From positions 1 through 41,896 of the forward strand of contig JAFGXN010000078.1 in assembly GCA_016936615.1 (NCBI GenBank): a stretch of 41,896 nt of DNA, written 5' to 3'. Below the pieces are notes generated by a model. That model saw nothing but the letters and a program-made list of their open reading frames with translations, made no database searches and had not been told where the DNA came from. Position 1 is the first letter of the stretch. The number at the start of each line of letters is the position of its first letter. Positions 32,926 to 41,896 of this stretch are shown here, piece after piece. Source of the stretch: Spirochaetales bacterium. GTDB taxonomy: Bacteria; Spirochaetota; Spirochaetia; JAFGXN01. Position numbers and translations under genes: made by a program.

Positions 32926-34305
32926 ATGAATAAAAAAAATATTAAACTTGCAATAAAATCTTCTTTAACAGTTCTAGTAATTGCACTTATGGTTGTAGCA
33001 CTTGTAGTAAGTGACCTATCAGGAATTCAAAAGACAAGTAGCAACAATAACCTAGTTGCCAAAGTCGGAAAATACAAAATAACAAGGGACAACTTAACAC
33101 TTGCCGGATATAGAAACATGTATGCTGGGTACTTTGGAATGAACCCAAATGAGATGCCTGAATATTTTTCAACCATGATAGGTGATGCTACTATTGAGTC
33201 ATTCTACAGTCTAGTAATTCTTGAAGATGCTGGGTTAGCAATTTCTCAGAAGCAGATATCAAATGAACTGCTCAACTATTTCACTAAAGGAAATGCTTCG
33301 GAGCTAAAGCCTTCTAAACTACGAGAGATTGACAAGGTAATTGCTCTTCAGAAAGATGGTTACTATGAGCTAGCAAAGAATTTAGTAGCGTCAAAGACTA
33401 TAAGCACCTACTCTAGATCTCTAGTAGAGAATGAATTTAGCTTTGATAAGAAATTTCTAGAAATGATGGCTGAAGAGTCTGTGTCTCTAGAACTTGTAAA
33501 ACTAGATGATAGCATAATTGAAAAAGAGTCAATAACTGACTTCTACGAGAAAAATAAGGAACTATTTACTGAGTTAAATATCTCAATCCTTACAGTTAGA
33601 GAAAAGAAAAACGCTGAATCTCTTAGAGACAACCTTGCTGTTGAGCCTGAACTCTTTGCTGAAAAAGTTACTGAATTCAGTATCGATGCCTTTAGTGGCA
33701 ACAAAGGAAAAATAGACTCAAGCAGATACTTTCAAATTCTCAAAACTCTTTCAATCAGTGATGACAAAGCATCTAAAGAGTTATTAACACTTCAACAAAA
33801 TGATATAATCGGCCCGATAAAGGTTGAACAAGGCTTTGCAATTATCAAGGCTAATTCAAGCAGCAGAGAGTCTAATCTGGATATCCCTAGTGATTTCAGT
33901 ATTGTAAAGAGTTACATAAAAGAGAATGAGCCTAAACTCTATGAGAACTCATTCAAGTTATCAGCAGAAAATTTTACAAATAGAGCTAAATCGGATTTTT
34001 CTCTAGCAGCTGCTGAGCAGAATGTAAATATCGTTAATATAAGCAACCTTCCAATCTCATATGGAAATGCCTTCTCTGACATATCTGATATCCAGCCAGA
34101 ACTAGAGATTCCAAACACAAATGAAGAGTTCATCAATAAGATGTTTGCTTCTGATGATGTATTTGGTCCAATACTTGACGGCGAGAGATACTATGTTGGT
34201 AGAATTTCAAGCAGAGAGAAGCTACCAAAGAGTATTGACATCGAAAAGTTTAAACCAATCTTTAGATCTATGTTCAGCAACGCTAGTAAGGTTTATAAGA
34301 AATAA
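32926..34305 (+). CDS. Membrane-anchored SurA/PpiD-like folding factor
   Basis: The 459-residue protein has one N-terminal membrane anchor (about 10-29) with the rest outside the cytoplasm. A SurA_N-like region follows (about 45-165: VAKVGKYKITRDNL, SFYSLVILEDAGLAISQKQIS). After it comes a parvulin-like region (about 205-310: ITDFYEKNKELFTELNISIL, FAEKVTEFSIDAFSGNKG, LLTLQQNDIIGPIKVEQGFAIIKA) and a further partner domain ending near VFGPILDGERYYVGRI. The order resembles PpiD/SurA. Parvulin active-site residues are not clearly kept, so it may be a chaperone more than an active isomerase. AAAGGA precedes the ATG by 7 nt. Its probable terminator lies inside the next gene. Confidence 0.78.
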   Translation: MNKKNIKLAIKSSLTVLVIALMVVALVVSDLSGIQKTSSNNNLVAKVGKYKITRDNLTLAGYRNMYAGYFGMNPNEMPEYFSTMIGDATIESFYSLVILEDAGLAISQKQISNELLNYFTKGNASELKPSKLREIDKVIALQKDGYYELAKNLVASKTISTYSRSLVENEFSFDKKFLEMMAEESVSLELVKLDDSIIEKESITDFYEKNKELFTELNISILTVREKKNAESLRDNLAVEPELFAEKVTEFSIDAFSGNKGKIDSSRYFQILKTLSISDDKASKELLTLQQNDIIGPIKVEQGFAIIKANSSSRESNLDIPSDFSIVKSYIKENEPKLYENSFKLSAENFTNRAKSDFSLAAAEQNVNIVNISNLPISYGNAFSDISDIQPELEIPNTNEEFINKMFASDDVFGPILDGERYYVGRISSREKLPKSIDIEKFKPIFRSMFSNASKVYKK

Positions 34306-34308
34306 AAT

Positions 34309-35823
34309 ATGAACAGCAACTCAAACGACCATTACTCTGAGAATGGTCGTTTTTTTTACAAAGAAAAACTTCTTCTCAACTCAGATTCTCATCAATATTT
34401 TCAGAATAAGTTACAAGGCATTAAAGCAATTAAGAATACACTCTTTGTTATTCCCTCACCTATCTCAAGCAAGATTGACAATGTTCTCAAGGAGCTTATA
34501 GACCCTAGTTCATATGCTATTTATATAGAATCAGATAGATTTCTCTATAATAATTTTACTAACTATGAGAATCTTTTCTTCCCCTCTTTTTTTATAGAAA
34601 AGTTAGATCAGCTAGAAGGTATATCTAGGATTTTTCTACAAAAGCGTATAAGAAAGATCTCTTTCTTGTATACCACACGTGGCTATCAGCTTGATGCGCA
34701 AAGATACAAGGAGTCGGAGAGAGTGATAAATAGGCTTCTCGAGGAGTTCTGGAAAAATAGATTTACTGAGGTCTCTCTTGGCTTTACTTGGATACGAAAT
34801 ATTATAAAAAACGTGGGGATTCTTAGCAAAAGATCTGACACGTTCTCAATAAAGAGTCTACATACCGACAAGGATGTGCTAGTCTGCGGTGCTGGAGAGA
34901 GTCTTGAGTCTGTGTTGGGCTGGATTAAAGCAAACAGAGAAAATATCTTTTTATTTGTTGCTGATACTGCTGCAAATAGTCTGTTAACAGAAGGAATAAT
35001 TCCAGATGCTATCTGCGCAATGGAGGCTCAACAACATAATATTTTAGATTTTTACTCAACTTTTCCCAAAAATATTCCACTAGTTTGCGATATTAGCTCA
35101 TATCCGTCAATAATTCTTCAGAACAAAGGGCCTATCTTCATCTATGCATCAAAATTCTCAGATGTAAAAATATTTGACTACCTTAAGCAGTTTATTCCTG
35201 AGATTGAAATCATCAAGGCTCTCGGAGATATTGGGACAACAACACTCTACCTTGCGAATATGATAACGACTGGAGATGTGTTTTTTGCAGGAATTGACTT
35301 TGCTAGCCAGAACGGGAAACCACATACAAGTGGAAGTTATACACACTCAATTGTACTGAACTCCAACACCAGAATAAATAGTTCTGAGATGTTTTTTAGA
35401 GCAAAGTCAGCTCATGAATCGCTTTTAAACCAGGAATTATTCTCAGAAAAAAAATTCATTACTTCGAGCCGACAAGATACCCAATCTGCAAATATCAGCT
35501 ACTTAATCAACACGAAGGCAGCCTCCCCGCTTGCGTCTCTACGCTACAAAACTCCCAATCTGCCAATCCCCAGAGCTACGAGACCTCAAAAACAATCTGT
35601 GAGCCCTCTGAGCTTCGATGCTAAAGGATTCTCGCAACTAATCTGTAGACAAATATCCGAATTCCTCAAGACACCTTCACAGCAGATTATTGACGACCCA
35701 GACTCTAGCAGAAACTACTCGTGGCTCTATTTCTTCGATATAAATTGTCCATTTGAAAAAAAAGAAGACTTAGACAAGGCTAAATCTTCTGCAATATATC
35801 TAAAATCAAAATTTTTCAAATAA
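34309..35823 (+). CDS. DUF115 / motility-accessory-factor-like protein
   Basis: The 504-residue protein has the DUF115 (MAF_flag10, MptE-like) core: VLVCGAGESLESVLGWI (about 190-206), IFLFVADTAANSLLTEGIIPDAICAMEAQ, ALGDIGTTTLYLANMITTGDVFFAGIDFA, and GKPHTSGSYTHS. In other bacteria such proteins are linked to flagellin glycosylation or nonulosonic-acid transfer; the role here is inferred. The start ATG is 3 bp after the previous stop, with no clear Shine-Dalgarno. Codons 5-17 form a perfect intrinsic terminator (34323-34357). The family-like SENGRFFYKEK segment is encoded by that hairpin, so I do not think the start lies downstream. It ends 3 bp from the convergent lepA stop. Confidence 0.82.
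   Translation: MNSNSNDHYSENGRFFYKEKLLLNSDSHQYFQNKLQGIKAIKNTLFVIPSPISSKIDNVLKELIDPSSYAIYIESDRFLYNNFTNYENLFFPSFFIEKLDQLEGISRIFLQKRIRKISFLYTTRGYQLDAQRYKESERVINRLLEEFWKNRFTEVSLGFTWIRNIIKNVGILSKRSDTFSIKSLHTDKDVLVCGAGESLESVLGWIKANRENIFLFVADTAANSLLTEGIIPDAICAMEAQQHNILDFYSTFPKNIPLVCDISSYPSIILQNKGPIFIYASKFSDVKIFDYLKQFIPEIEIIKALGDIGTTTLYLANMITTGDVFFAGIDFASQNGKPHTSGSYTHSIVLNSNTRINSSEMFFRAKSAHESLLNQELFSEKKFITSSRQDTQSANISYLINTKAASPLASLRYKTPNLPIPRATRPQKQSVSPLSFDAKGFSQLICRQISEFLKTPSQQIIDDPDSSRNYSWLYFFDINCPFEKKEDLDKAKSSAIYLKSKFFK
34323..34357 (+). terminator. Intrinsic terminator overlapping the start of the DUF115 gene
   Basis: AAACGACCATT (34323-34333) and AATGGTCGTTT (34342-34352) pair over 11 bp around an 8-nt loop and lead into eight T (34350-34357). 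The hairpin begins 17 bp past the stop codon of the SurA/PpiD-like gene, where its terminator would be expected. It lies wholly within codons 5-17 of the next gene. Confidence 0.9.
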
Positions 35824-35826
35824 AAT

Positions 35827-37626
35827 CTACTTTTCCTCAGATTTCAAGACTGCAAGGAATGCATTCTGCGGAAGCTCTACGTTTCCAACTAATTTCATTC
35901 GCTTTTTTCCCTCTTTCTGCTTCTGCAAAAGCTTCTTCTTTCTAGAGATATCTCCACCATAACACTTTGCAGTAACATCCTTTCTCATAGCACTTATTGT
36001 CTCACGTGCAATGACTTTTGTTCCGATTGACCCTTGGATTGGGATCTTAAACTGATGACGAGGAATCTCTTCTCGAAGCTTCTTACAAACAACTCTTGCT
36101 CGATATTCAGCATTTTGTTTATGAACAAGAAGTGATAAAGCATCTACAGCCTCTCCATTTACTAGAATATCAACTTTTACAAGATTAGTCTCTCTCAGAT
36201 CAATAACCTCATAATCAAAGGATGCATATCCACGGGAAATTGATTTGAGTGTATCATAAAAATCATACAAGACTTCAGCAAGTGGAATCTCATAGACTAG
36301 CTCGACACGCTTTGTATCAAGATAATTCATGTGGATTTGTACACCTCTTTTTTCAAGGCACAAATTCATAATTGGTCCAAGAAAATCATCAGGTGTTATT
36401 ATATTTGCTTTGATATATGGCTCAAATACAGTCTCAATCGAACTTGGATCAGGATAGTGAGCAGGATTCTCTACAAAAATCTCAGACCCACCCTTTAGCG
36501 CAACCTTATACTGAACAGATGGCGAGGTAAAGATAACACTCAGGTCAAACTCACGCTCAAGTCTCTGCTGAATTACCTCTAAGTGTAATAATCCAAGGAA
36601 TCCACAACGAAAACCAAATCCAAGCGCTGCAGAGGAATCTTTCTCATAGACAAGAGATGCATCATTTAGCTTTAGCTTCTCAAGAGAATTAACAAGCTCA
36701 TTGTAATCATTTGTATCTACTGGATAAATTGATGAGTATACAACTGGTTTAACCTCTTTGAATCCCTTCAGAGGTTTTGAACAGGGGCTTGATACAGATG
36801 TTACAGTATCACCGACTCTTACATCGGAGATATTCTTGATTCCGCAAATAATGTAGCCGACCTCACCATCAACAAGGCTACCAGTTCGACTAAGTTTTAT
36901 CTTGAATTTGCCTGCTTCCTCAACCTTGTAGGTACTATTCTGATGAAAAAAGAATAATTTATCACCTTCTTTGATTGATCCAGAAAATATTCTGACATGG
37001 ACAATAACTCCTCGATAAGGATCGTAGTGTGAATCAAAGATTAAGGCCTTCAAGGTATCATCTTCAGTTGTAGTTGGTGCTGGGATAGATGTAACAATCG
37101 CCTCAAGAATCTGATCTATGTTGGTTCCTGCCTTTGCAGAGACACAGACTGCGGTATCGGGATCAAGCCCTAAATCGTGATCTATCTGCTTTTTTACCCC
37201 TTCAATATCTGCACTTGGAAGATCTATCTTGTTGATGACAGGGATAATTGTCAAATCATGTTCGAGTGCTAAATATAGATTCGCAAGGGTCTGAGCCTCA
37301 ACTCCTTGAGCTGCATCGACAAGCAGGAGTGCTCCTTCACAAGAGGAAATTGCCCTAGATACCTCATATGAAAAATCGACATGTCCAGGAGTGTCTACAA
37401 GATTAAGCAGAAACTCTTCTCCTTTATAACTATAGGTCATTGATACTGCTTGACTCTTAATAGTAATACCACGCTCACGCTCGATATCCATACTGTCTAG
37501 CAACTGATTTTTCATATCCCTAAGATCAACTGAATTTGTCATCTCAATCATTCTATCTGCAAGTGTAGACTTGCCGTGGTCAATATGTGCAATTATGCAA
37601 AAATTTCTAATATTCTCTTGTTTCAT
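35827..37626 (-). CDS. lepA: Elongation factor 4 (back-translocating GTPase)
   Basis: LepA/EF4 is a ribosome-bound GTPase that acts on stalled or misplaced ribosomes. I use the ATG at 37626 (MKQENIRNFCIIAHIDHGKST); the eight residues before it are not family-like. The 599-residue length is normal. GTPase motifs are AHIDHGKST (G1), ERERGITI (G2), DTPGHVDF (G3), NKIDLPSA (G4) and SAKAG (G5). The LepA-specific C-terminus is present (AKCYGGDISRKKKLL, MKLVGNVELPQNAFLAVLK). No Shine-Dalgarno is evident, and a TATACA box ends 8 nt before the ATG, so the mRNA may have almost no leader. It converges on the DUF115 gene with 3 bp between stops. Confidence 0.97.
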   Translation of the reverse strand: MKQENIRNFCIIAHIDHGKSTLADRMIEMTNSVDLRDMKNQLLDSMDIERERGITIKSQAVSMTYSYKGEEFLLNLVDTPGHVDFSYEVSRAISSCEGALLLVDAAQGVEAQTLANLYLALEHDLTIIPVINKIDLPSADIEGVKKQIDHDLGLDPDTAVCVSAKAGTNIDQILEAIVTSIPAPTTTEDDTLKALIFDSHYDPYRGVIVHVRIFSGSIKEGDKLFFFHQNSTYKVEEAGKFKIKLSRTGSLVDGEVGYIICGIKNISDVRVGDTVTSVSSPCSKPLKGFKEVKPVVYSSIYPVDTNDYNELVNSLEKLKLNDASLVYEKDSSAALGFGFRCGFLGLLHLEVIQQRLEREFDLSVIFTSPSVQYKVALKGGSEIFVENPAHYPDPSSIETVFEPYIKANIITPDDFLGPIMNLCLEKRGVQIHMNYLDTKRVELVYEIPLAEVLYDFYDTLKSISRGYASFDYEVIDLRETNLVKVDILVNGEAVDALSLLVHKQNAEYRARVVCKKLREEIPRHQFKIPIQGSIGTKVIARETISAMRKDVTAKCYGGDISRKKKLLQKQKEGKKRMKLVGNVELPQNAFLAVLKSEEK

Positions 37627-37634
37627 AGTCAAAA

Positions 37635-37663
37635 TGTATACTATTTTCAATAATTTTTCAACA
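37635..37663 (-). promoter_or_regulatory. Possible lepA promoter
   Basis: On the minus strand TATACA (37640-37635) lies 8 nt before the lepA ATG. TGTTGA at 17 nt or TTGAAA at 15 nt upstream could be the −35 box. The match is moderate. Confidence 0.4.
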
Positions 37664-37682
37664 TGTAAAAAGAAAAGCTAAT

Positions 37683-39608
37683 TTAATAATTATTTTTTAT
37701 ATTTTCTTTTTTCATATTGGCAGTCAACTCTGCGGAAACTGCATGCAAAAGCTCGTCAGGATGAAAAGGCTTAAAGACGACAGGTATATTTTTAAGAGTT
37801 TCATTAACAAACTGATCATTAACGCTATACCCTGAGATAAAGACAGCCTTCTGCGACTTCTTAAATTTCCTGATTCGCTTAATTAACTGGTGTCCACTCA
37901 TAAGAGGCATAACTATATCAGAGATTATTATATCGTAATTGTTGTGCTTCTCCTCAATCAACAATATGGCTTCCCCAGGATTCATTGCCAGTGAAACAGA
38001 AGCCCCAACCTCTTCAAAGATATTTTTCATCAAGGCTCTCATTCCTGAGTCATCTTCAACTATCAATATTTTTCTATTTTGAAAAATTCTTAAGTCGCAG
38101 CTGGTTTTAATTTTACGCTGAGTAATACGTCTTACCTCAGATTGCTTAAAATAGATTCTAAACTCGGTGCCTTTGCCATTCTCAGTCAAAATCTCAATAT
38201 GACCGCCACTCTGTTTGACAATACCATCCACAGTGGAAAGGCCTAGTCCAGTTCCCTTGTCTGGAGTTTTGGTTGTAAAAAATGGGTCGAAAATCTTGCC
38301 AAGAATATCCTTAGGTATCCCAGAGCCATTATCTCGGACAGACAAGACAGAATAATCACCAGGTTCAATCAGATCAAATAGGGTCTCTCTAGCCTCATCT
38401 AAGTGAAGCAAATATGATTTGACTGTTATTAATCCACCATCAAGAATAGCATCACTTGAATTTATCACGAGATTCAATATCACCATTTCAATTTGACTTT
38501 TATCAACATAGACATTCAAATCATTTTCATCAACCGAAATTTCAAGAATCTTATTCTCAGGAACAATCCTCAGAAGCATCTTTTCCATACCTCGAACGAT
38601 TTCAGAAATCTTAATATTTTCCTGTCTCATTATCTGATTTCGTGAAAGAGCTAGAAGTTGCTTTGTCAATGCTGCTGCCTTATCAGCGGCATTACGAATA
38701 CCATCGATATCATTATCTATTGAGATTTTTCTTTCCATCTTGTCTGGGATTAAAATTGTATAGCCAAGAATGACTGTCAGTATATTATTAAAATCGTGGG
38801 CAATTCCACCTGCTAATCGACCAAGCGCCTCCATCTTCTGAGATTGTTTTAACTGCTGTTGCAGTACATACCTGTCGCTAATGTCTAGAAAAATTCCTCG
38901 AACCTGGCTAGAGGGATCATCTAAGTCAGAATCACTTGAAAGTGTCAAGAGGATTTTTTTTATATCGCCACTCTTTGATACAAAATCAGTCTCTACGAGA
39001 GCCTTTTTTGAGATTGATGAGTATAGTTTATCCTGATCAAATAGATCATCTTCCTGGAAGAAGTCTAATAGAGATTGACCTACAAGCTCATTGCTATCAG
39101 AAAATCCAGAAAACTCAACAAACGCATTATTACAATCAATAATTTTCAACTCTTTATCAATTATAAAATTAGCACTCATACTGTTTTGAAATAGGTTGCG
39201 ATATTTTCTCTCCGACCTCTCTATATCGAGATTTGTCTTATGTTGGATATTTGCAATTTGAATTGATGCGATTAACTCACGAGAGTCGACTGGCTTGATT
39301 AGGTAGCCGTGGGGATTTGATTTGTAAAAATCATTCAAAGTTTGATCATCTGAATACGCTGTCAGAAAAATAACAGGGATATTTCTGATTTGATGGAATT
39401 TTTGCGCTGTCTCTATACCATTTAATTTACCTGCTAGTCTGATATCCATTAAGACAATATCAGCTAGCAAGGACTGGGCAGAAGAGAGAAATTGTTCTCC
39501 TGAAGAATAAATCCCAAGAACTTCATAACCCTCTCTGCTTAAAATCCTTTTTATATCATAGGCCTCAATACTTTCATCTTCAACAATACAAATCCTAATA
39601 TCTTGCAC
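37683..39608 (-). CDS. REC–PAS–histidine kinase–REC hybrid sensor
   Basis: The 641-residue protein starts at a GTG, 5-8 nt after GAGGT. An N-terminal receiver (about 4-120) has D55 ([10 protein letters not shown]) and K105 (YLIKPVDSR). A PAS domain covers about 130-250. The HisKA histidine is H271 ([17 protein letters not shown]). The ATPase domain covers about 365-488 ([27 protein letters not shown]). A second receiver has D564 ([13 protein letters not shown]) and a lysine in FKPFHPDEL. There is no membrane helix, so it is a cytoplasmic relay that receives phosphate at the front receiver or passes it to the back one. It lies 41 bp behind ftsH and is probably in the same operon. No DNA-binding output domain is present. 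Confidence 0.94.
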   Translation of the reverse strand: MQDIRICIVEDESIEAYDIKRILSREGYEVLGIYSSGEQFLSSAQSLLADIVLMDIRLAGKLNGIETAQKFHQIRNIPVIFLTAYSDDQTLNDFYKSNPHGYLIKPVDSRELIASIQIANIQHKTNLDIERSERKYRNLFQNSMSANFIIDKELKIIDCNNAFVEFSGFSDSNELVGQSLLDFFQEDDLFDQDKLYSSISKKALVETDFVSKSGDIKKILLTLSSDSDLDDPSSQVRGIFLDISDRYVLQQQLKQSQKMEALGRLAGGIAHDFNNILTVILGYTILIPDKMERKISIDNDIDGIRNAADKAAALTKQLLALSRNQIMRQENIKISEIVRGMEKMLLRIVPENKILEISVDENDLNVYVDKSQIEMVILNLVINSSDAILDGGLITVKSYLLHLDEARETLFDLIEPGDYSVLSVRDNGSGIPKDILGKIFDPFFTTKTPDKGTGLGLSTVDGIVKQSGGHIEILTENGKGTEFRIYFKQSEVRRITQRKIKTSCDLRIFQNRKILIVEDDSGMRALMKNIFEEVGASVSLAMNPGEAILLIEEKHNNYDIIISDIVMPLMSGHQLIKRIRKFKKSQKAVFISGYSVNDQFVNETLKNIPVVFKPFHPDELLHAVSAELTANMKKENIKNNY

Positions 39609-39649
39609 AAGTTACCTCACCTTTGTAAATTTGCGACAAGGTCTAGAAC

Positions 39650-41632
39650 TTATTCAGCAAGATTTTCACCTTCTTCTTTTCCATCTTCTAAACTCTCATC
39701 ACTTTTTTTAGTAGTTTCTTTTTTTGTATTTACATCAGTAAGTTTAGTAGATTTTTCAGCCTCAGGCAAATTTAAAAGCTTTCTAATTTCACAATCTTCC
39801 ATAGTTTCATTCTCAACTAGAGCCTTTGCAAGAGTATGTAATTGCTCAACATTTTCACTTAAAATCTTATATGTATCTTCATAGCACTCAGCAATAATTC
39901 TCTCTATCTCAGAATCAATTCTCTCAGATGTCTTCTCTGAATAATCATGGTGCTGTGCAATCTCTTTTCCTAGAAAAATTGGTTCATCTTCATCACCAAA
40001 GGAGAGAAATCCTAAATCACTCATTCCAAACTCTTTAACCATCTTTCGTGCAATTCTAGTAGCAAATTTAATATCCGAGCTTACTCCTGCAGTAGATTCA
40101 CCGTAAATAATCTTCTCTGCGACATAACCACCCATAGCGACCTTAATCTTATCGACAAACCAACTTCGTGCTGGAATATGAGAATCATCTTCAGGCAAAG
40201 ACCAGGTAATACCACCTGCTCTACCACGAGGAATAACAGTTACCTTGTGCAATGGATCAGCATTCTTTAGGTAGTAGTGCAACAATGCATGACCACCTTC
40301 ATGATAAGCAACTGCTAGACGCTCCTTCTCAGAGACAAGCTTAGACTTACGTGCAATACCCATAGCCATCTTATCTCTAGCCTCTTCAAAGTCTTGCATA
40401 CCAACAACCTTGCTGTTCCTACGTGCTGCAAATAAGGCAGCCTCATTAACTAGATTTGCTAAATCTGCACCTGATGTACCAGGAGTTGCTCTAGCAATTC
40501 GATATAGATCTATATCTGCTCCAACCTTAATCTTCTTAGTATGTATCTTAAGAATAGCTTCTCTCTCTTTCACATCTGGTAGATCTACCACGACTTGTCT
40601 ATCAAATCGACCAGGTCTAAGAAGTGCTGAATCCAGAACATCTGGACGGTTAGTAGCAGCAAGTACAATAATACCCTCTTTACCATCAAATCCATCCATC
40701 TCAACAAGCATCTGATTCAAGGTCTGCTCTCTCTCATCATGTCCACCGCCATATCCTGCTCCACGAGTACGCCCTACAGCATCTAACTCATCTATAAAAA
40801 TTATACACGGAGCATTCTTACGCCCCTGATCAAATAGATCTCTTACACGACTTGCACCAACTCCGACAAACATCTCCACGAAGTCAGAACCTGACATGTG
40901 GAAAAAAGAGACTCCAGCCTCACCTGCAACAGCTCTAGCTAACAGTGTCTTTCCAGTTCCAGGACTTCCAACAAGGAGAACCCCCTTAGGTATTGTCGCA
41001 CCAATCTCTGTGAACTTTCTAGGCTCTTTCAAGAACTCAACAACCTCAACAAGCTCATTCTTCGCCTCTTCCTGTCCGGCAACATCTTCAAAACGAACCT
41101 TTGTCTTTCCCTCTTTGTATTGTCTAGCCTTACTCTTTCCAAAAGAAAAAGCCTTACTTCCAGAACCTTGGACATTTTTCATCATAAAAAAGAATAGACC
41201 AATAATCAATATCCAAGGTAATACTTGAATAAGAACTAATCCAATTGGAATACGCTGAGGTCTATATGAATATTTCAGATTTAACTGCTCACTCTTCTGC
41301 TCATCTAGCTTTTTCTCTAAAGAGCTAGAAATCTCAGCTGTGAATACTGCAATATATGATTGAGTAGATATCTTACCAGTAGTAGGATCCTCAACCTCCG
41401 AAGAAAACTCAATCTTCATACTTTGAGTATCAACCTGAACCTCTAAAAGTTGCCCAGATTCCAACATAGATACAAACTCACTATAACTCACTTCCTGGGT
41501 TTTCTTACCTAAAAAGCTTCCACTATTAACAAAAAAATAAATTAAAGCCAAAGCCAAAACCACCATTAAAACTAAAGTAAAATTATTATTCTGCTTCTTT
41601 TTTATTTTATTATCAGGTTTTTGATCACTCAC
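39650..41632 (-). CDS. ftsH: ATP-dependent membrane zinc metalloprotease FtsH
   Basis: FtsH degrades misassembled membrane proteins and short-lived regulators. The 660-residue protein has two membrane helices (about 17-36 and 131-151) around a periplasmic loop. The AAA domain has Walker [10 protein letters not shown] (221-229, Ser where Pro is usual), Walker [12 protein letters not shown], and the second region of homology [20 protein letters not shown]. The zinc motif HEGGH (444-448) is followed by a peptidase domain. The acidic C-tail ([12 protein letters not shown]) is typical. The GTG start shares one base with the tilS stop (TAGTG), with GGAGA 6 nt upstream, so translation is coupled to tilS. 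Confidence 0.98.
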   Translation of the reverse strand: MSDQKPDNKIKKKQNNNFTLVLMVVLALALIYFFVNSGSFLGKKTQEVSYSEFVSMLESGQLLEVQVDTQSMKIEFSSEVEDPTTGKISTQSYIAVFTAEISSSLEKKLDEQKSEQLNLKYSYRPQRIPIGLVLIQVLPWILIIGLFFFMMKNVQGSGSKAFSFGKSKARQYKEGKTKVRFEDVAGQEEAKNELVEVVEFLKEPRKFTEIGATIPKGVLLVGSPGTGKTLLARAVAGEAGVSFFHMSGSDFVEMFVGVGASRVRDLFDQGRKNAPCIIFIDELDAVGRTRGAGYGGGHDEREQTLNQMLVEMDGFDGKEGIIVLAATNRPDVLDSALLRPGRFDRQVVVDLPDVKEREAILKIHTKKIKVGADIDLYRIARATPGTSGADLANLVNEAALFAARRNSKVVGMQDFEEARDKMAMGIARKSKLVSEKERLAVAYHEGGHALLHYYLKNADPLHKVTVIPRGRAGGITWSLPEDDSHIPARSWFVDKIKVAMGGYVAEKIIYGESTAGVSSDIKFATRIARKMVKEFGMSDLGFLSFGDEDEPIFLGKEIAQHHDYSEKTSERIDSEIERIIAECYEDTYKILSENVEQLHTLAKALVENETMEDCEIRKLLNLPEAEKSTKLTDVNTKKETTKKSDESLEDGKEEGENLAE

Positions 41633-41896
41633 TACAGATCTCCATCATTTAATATTTGTATATACATATAATATTTGTTATTTTTAACAAAGGCAAGCGA
41701 TTGTTCTGACAAAATATACTTACCCTCTTTAAAAGGAACAACTATTAAGATTATCTCTCCGTTTTTTTCAAAAACATAAGAAATTTCCCTTATCTTCTGA
41801 GGAATAGAACTCTTTTTTAAGTATGAAAACACATCACGATATTTTCCTTTAATAAAAAACCTATCACCTTGCTGAAGTGTTCTGATTGAAAGCTCA
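41632..41896 (-). CDS. tilS: C-terminal end of tRNA(Ile)-lysidine synthase, cut by window edge
   Basis: The minus-strand frame is open from the window edge (ELSIRTLQQGDRFFIKGKY) to the TAG at 41634-41632, so only 87 residues are visible. LSIRTLQQGDRF, the following FSYLKKSSIPQKIRE and NGEIILIVV fit the TilS C-terminal domain, whose usual form is VRxxxPGDRF, FFxxxKIPxxxR and WVVG. The GTG at 41832 is an internal Val codon. The tilS–ftsH neighbourhood is common in bacteria, including spirochaetes. TilS makes lysidine at the wobble base of tRNA-Ile(CAU). The catalytic N-terminal domain lies outside the window. Confidence 0.75.
   Translation of the reverse strand, partial: ELSIRTLQQGDRFFIKGKYRDVFSYLKKSSIPQKIREISYVFEKNGEIILIVVPFKEGKYILSEQSLAFVKNNKYYMYIQILNDGDL

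Noticed and set aside
41632-41832. A separate 66-residue gene starting at GTG 41832
   Set aside because: The frame is open to the window edge and the upstream residues (LSIRTLQQGDRF) fit the TilS C-terminal domain, so it is the tail of a larger gene.

Overview
The window is AT-rich DNA with tightly packed bacterial genes. It most likely comes from a host-associated spirochaete (Treponema-like or a relative). Three things point there: a moxR–DUF58–batA–batE operon laid out as I remember it from Borrelia and other spirochaetes, a tilS–ftsH junction, and CheX plus DUF115/MAF proteins, which are frequent in spirochaetes. The secreted glycosidases suggest an animal or gut host. Both are inferences, because no rRNA or other marker is present.

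Layout. 1–1211 (+) is the 3' part of a gene for an extremely acidic, repetitive Asp/Ser/Asn/Gly protein. 9188–1271 (−) is an eight-gene Bat (aerotolerance-type) operon in which every junction overlaps, closed by an intrinsic terminator. 11729–9291 (−) is a methyl-accepting chemotaxis protein. 19791–11963 (−) holds three exported glycoside hydrolases: GH92, GH38 with an inserted F5/8C domain, and GH89. A 61-bp direct repeat made of the GH92 3' end plus its hairpin lies on both sides of the GH38–GH89 pair. 19934–21040 (+) is an exported Ntn-type amide hydrolase. 24458–21597 (−) is proC–proA–proB, followed by tRNA-Leu(UAA) with its own promoter and terminator and a small unknown ORF. 27928–24509 (−) is a large multi-PAS hybrid kinase. 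On the + strand follow cheX, nadE, a membrane protein and an unknown cytoplasmic protein (28044–31951). A TetR regulator (−) faces a 359-bp regulatory gap containing a 105-bp inverted-repeat element. After that come a membrane-anchored SurA/PpiD-like protein and a DUF115 protein (+). The right end, on the − strand, holds lepA, a REC-PAS-HK-REC kinase, ftsH and the end of tilS.

How the genes fit together. The Bat proteins form a membrane/periplasmic vWA–TPR assembly served by the MoxR ATPase. The GH92, GH38 and GH89 enzymes and the Ntn hydrolase look like an extracytoplasmic set for trimming host glycans (alpha-mannose, alpha-GlcNAc) and amides. The MCP, CheX and the two hybrid kinases are sensory. 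The rest is housekeeping: proline, NAD, translation factor 4, and FtsH proteolysis.

The signals I rate highest are a textbook intrinsic terminator inside the first codons of the DUF115 gene, the 61-bp direct repeats bracketing GH38–GH89, the MITE-like 105-bp inverted repeat, and the nested satellite structure of the acidic protein. I saw no CRISPR array, insertion sequence, transposase, integrase or riboswitch.
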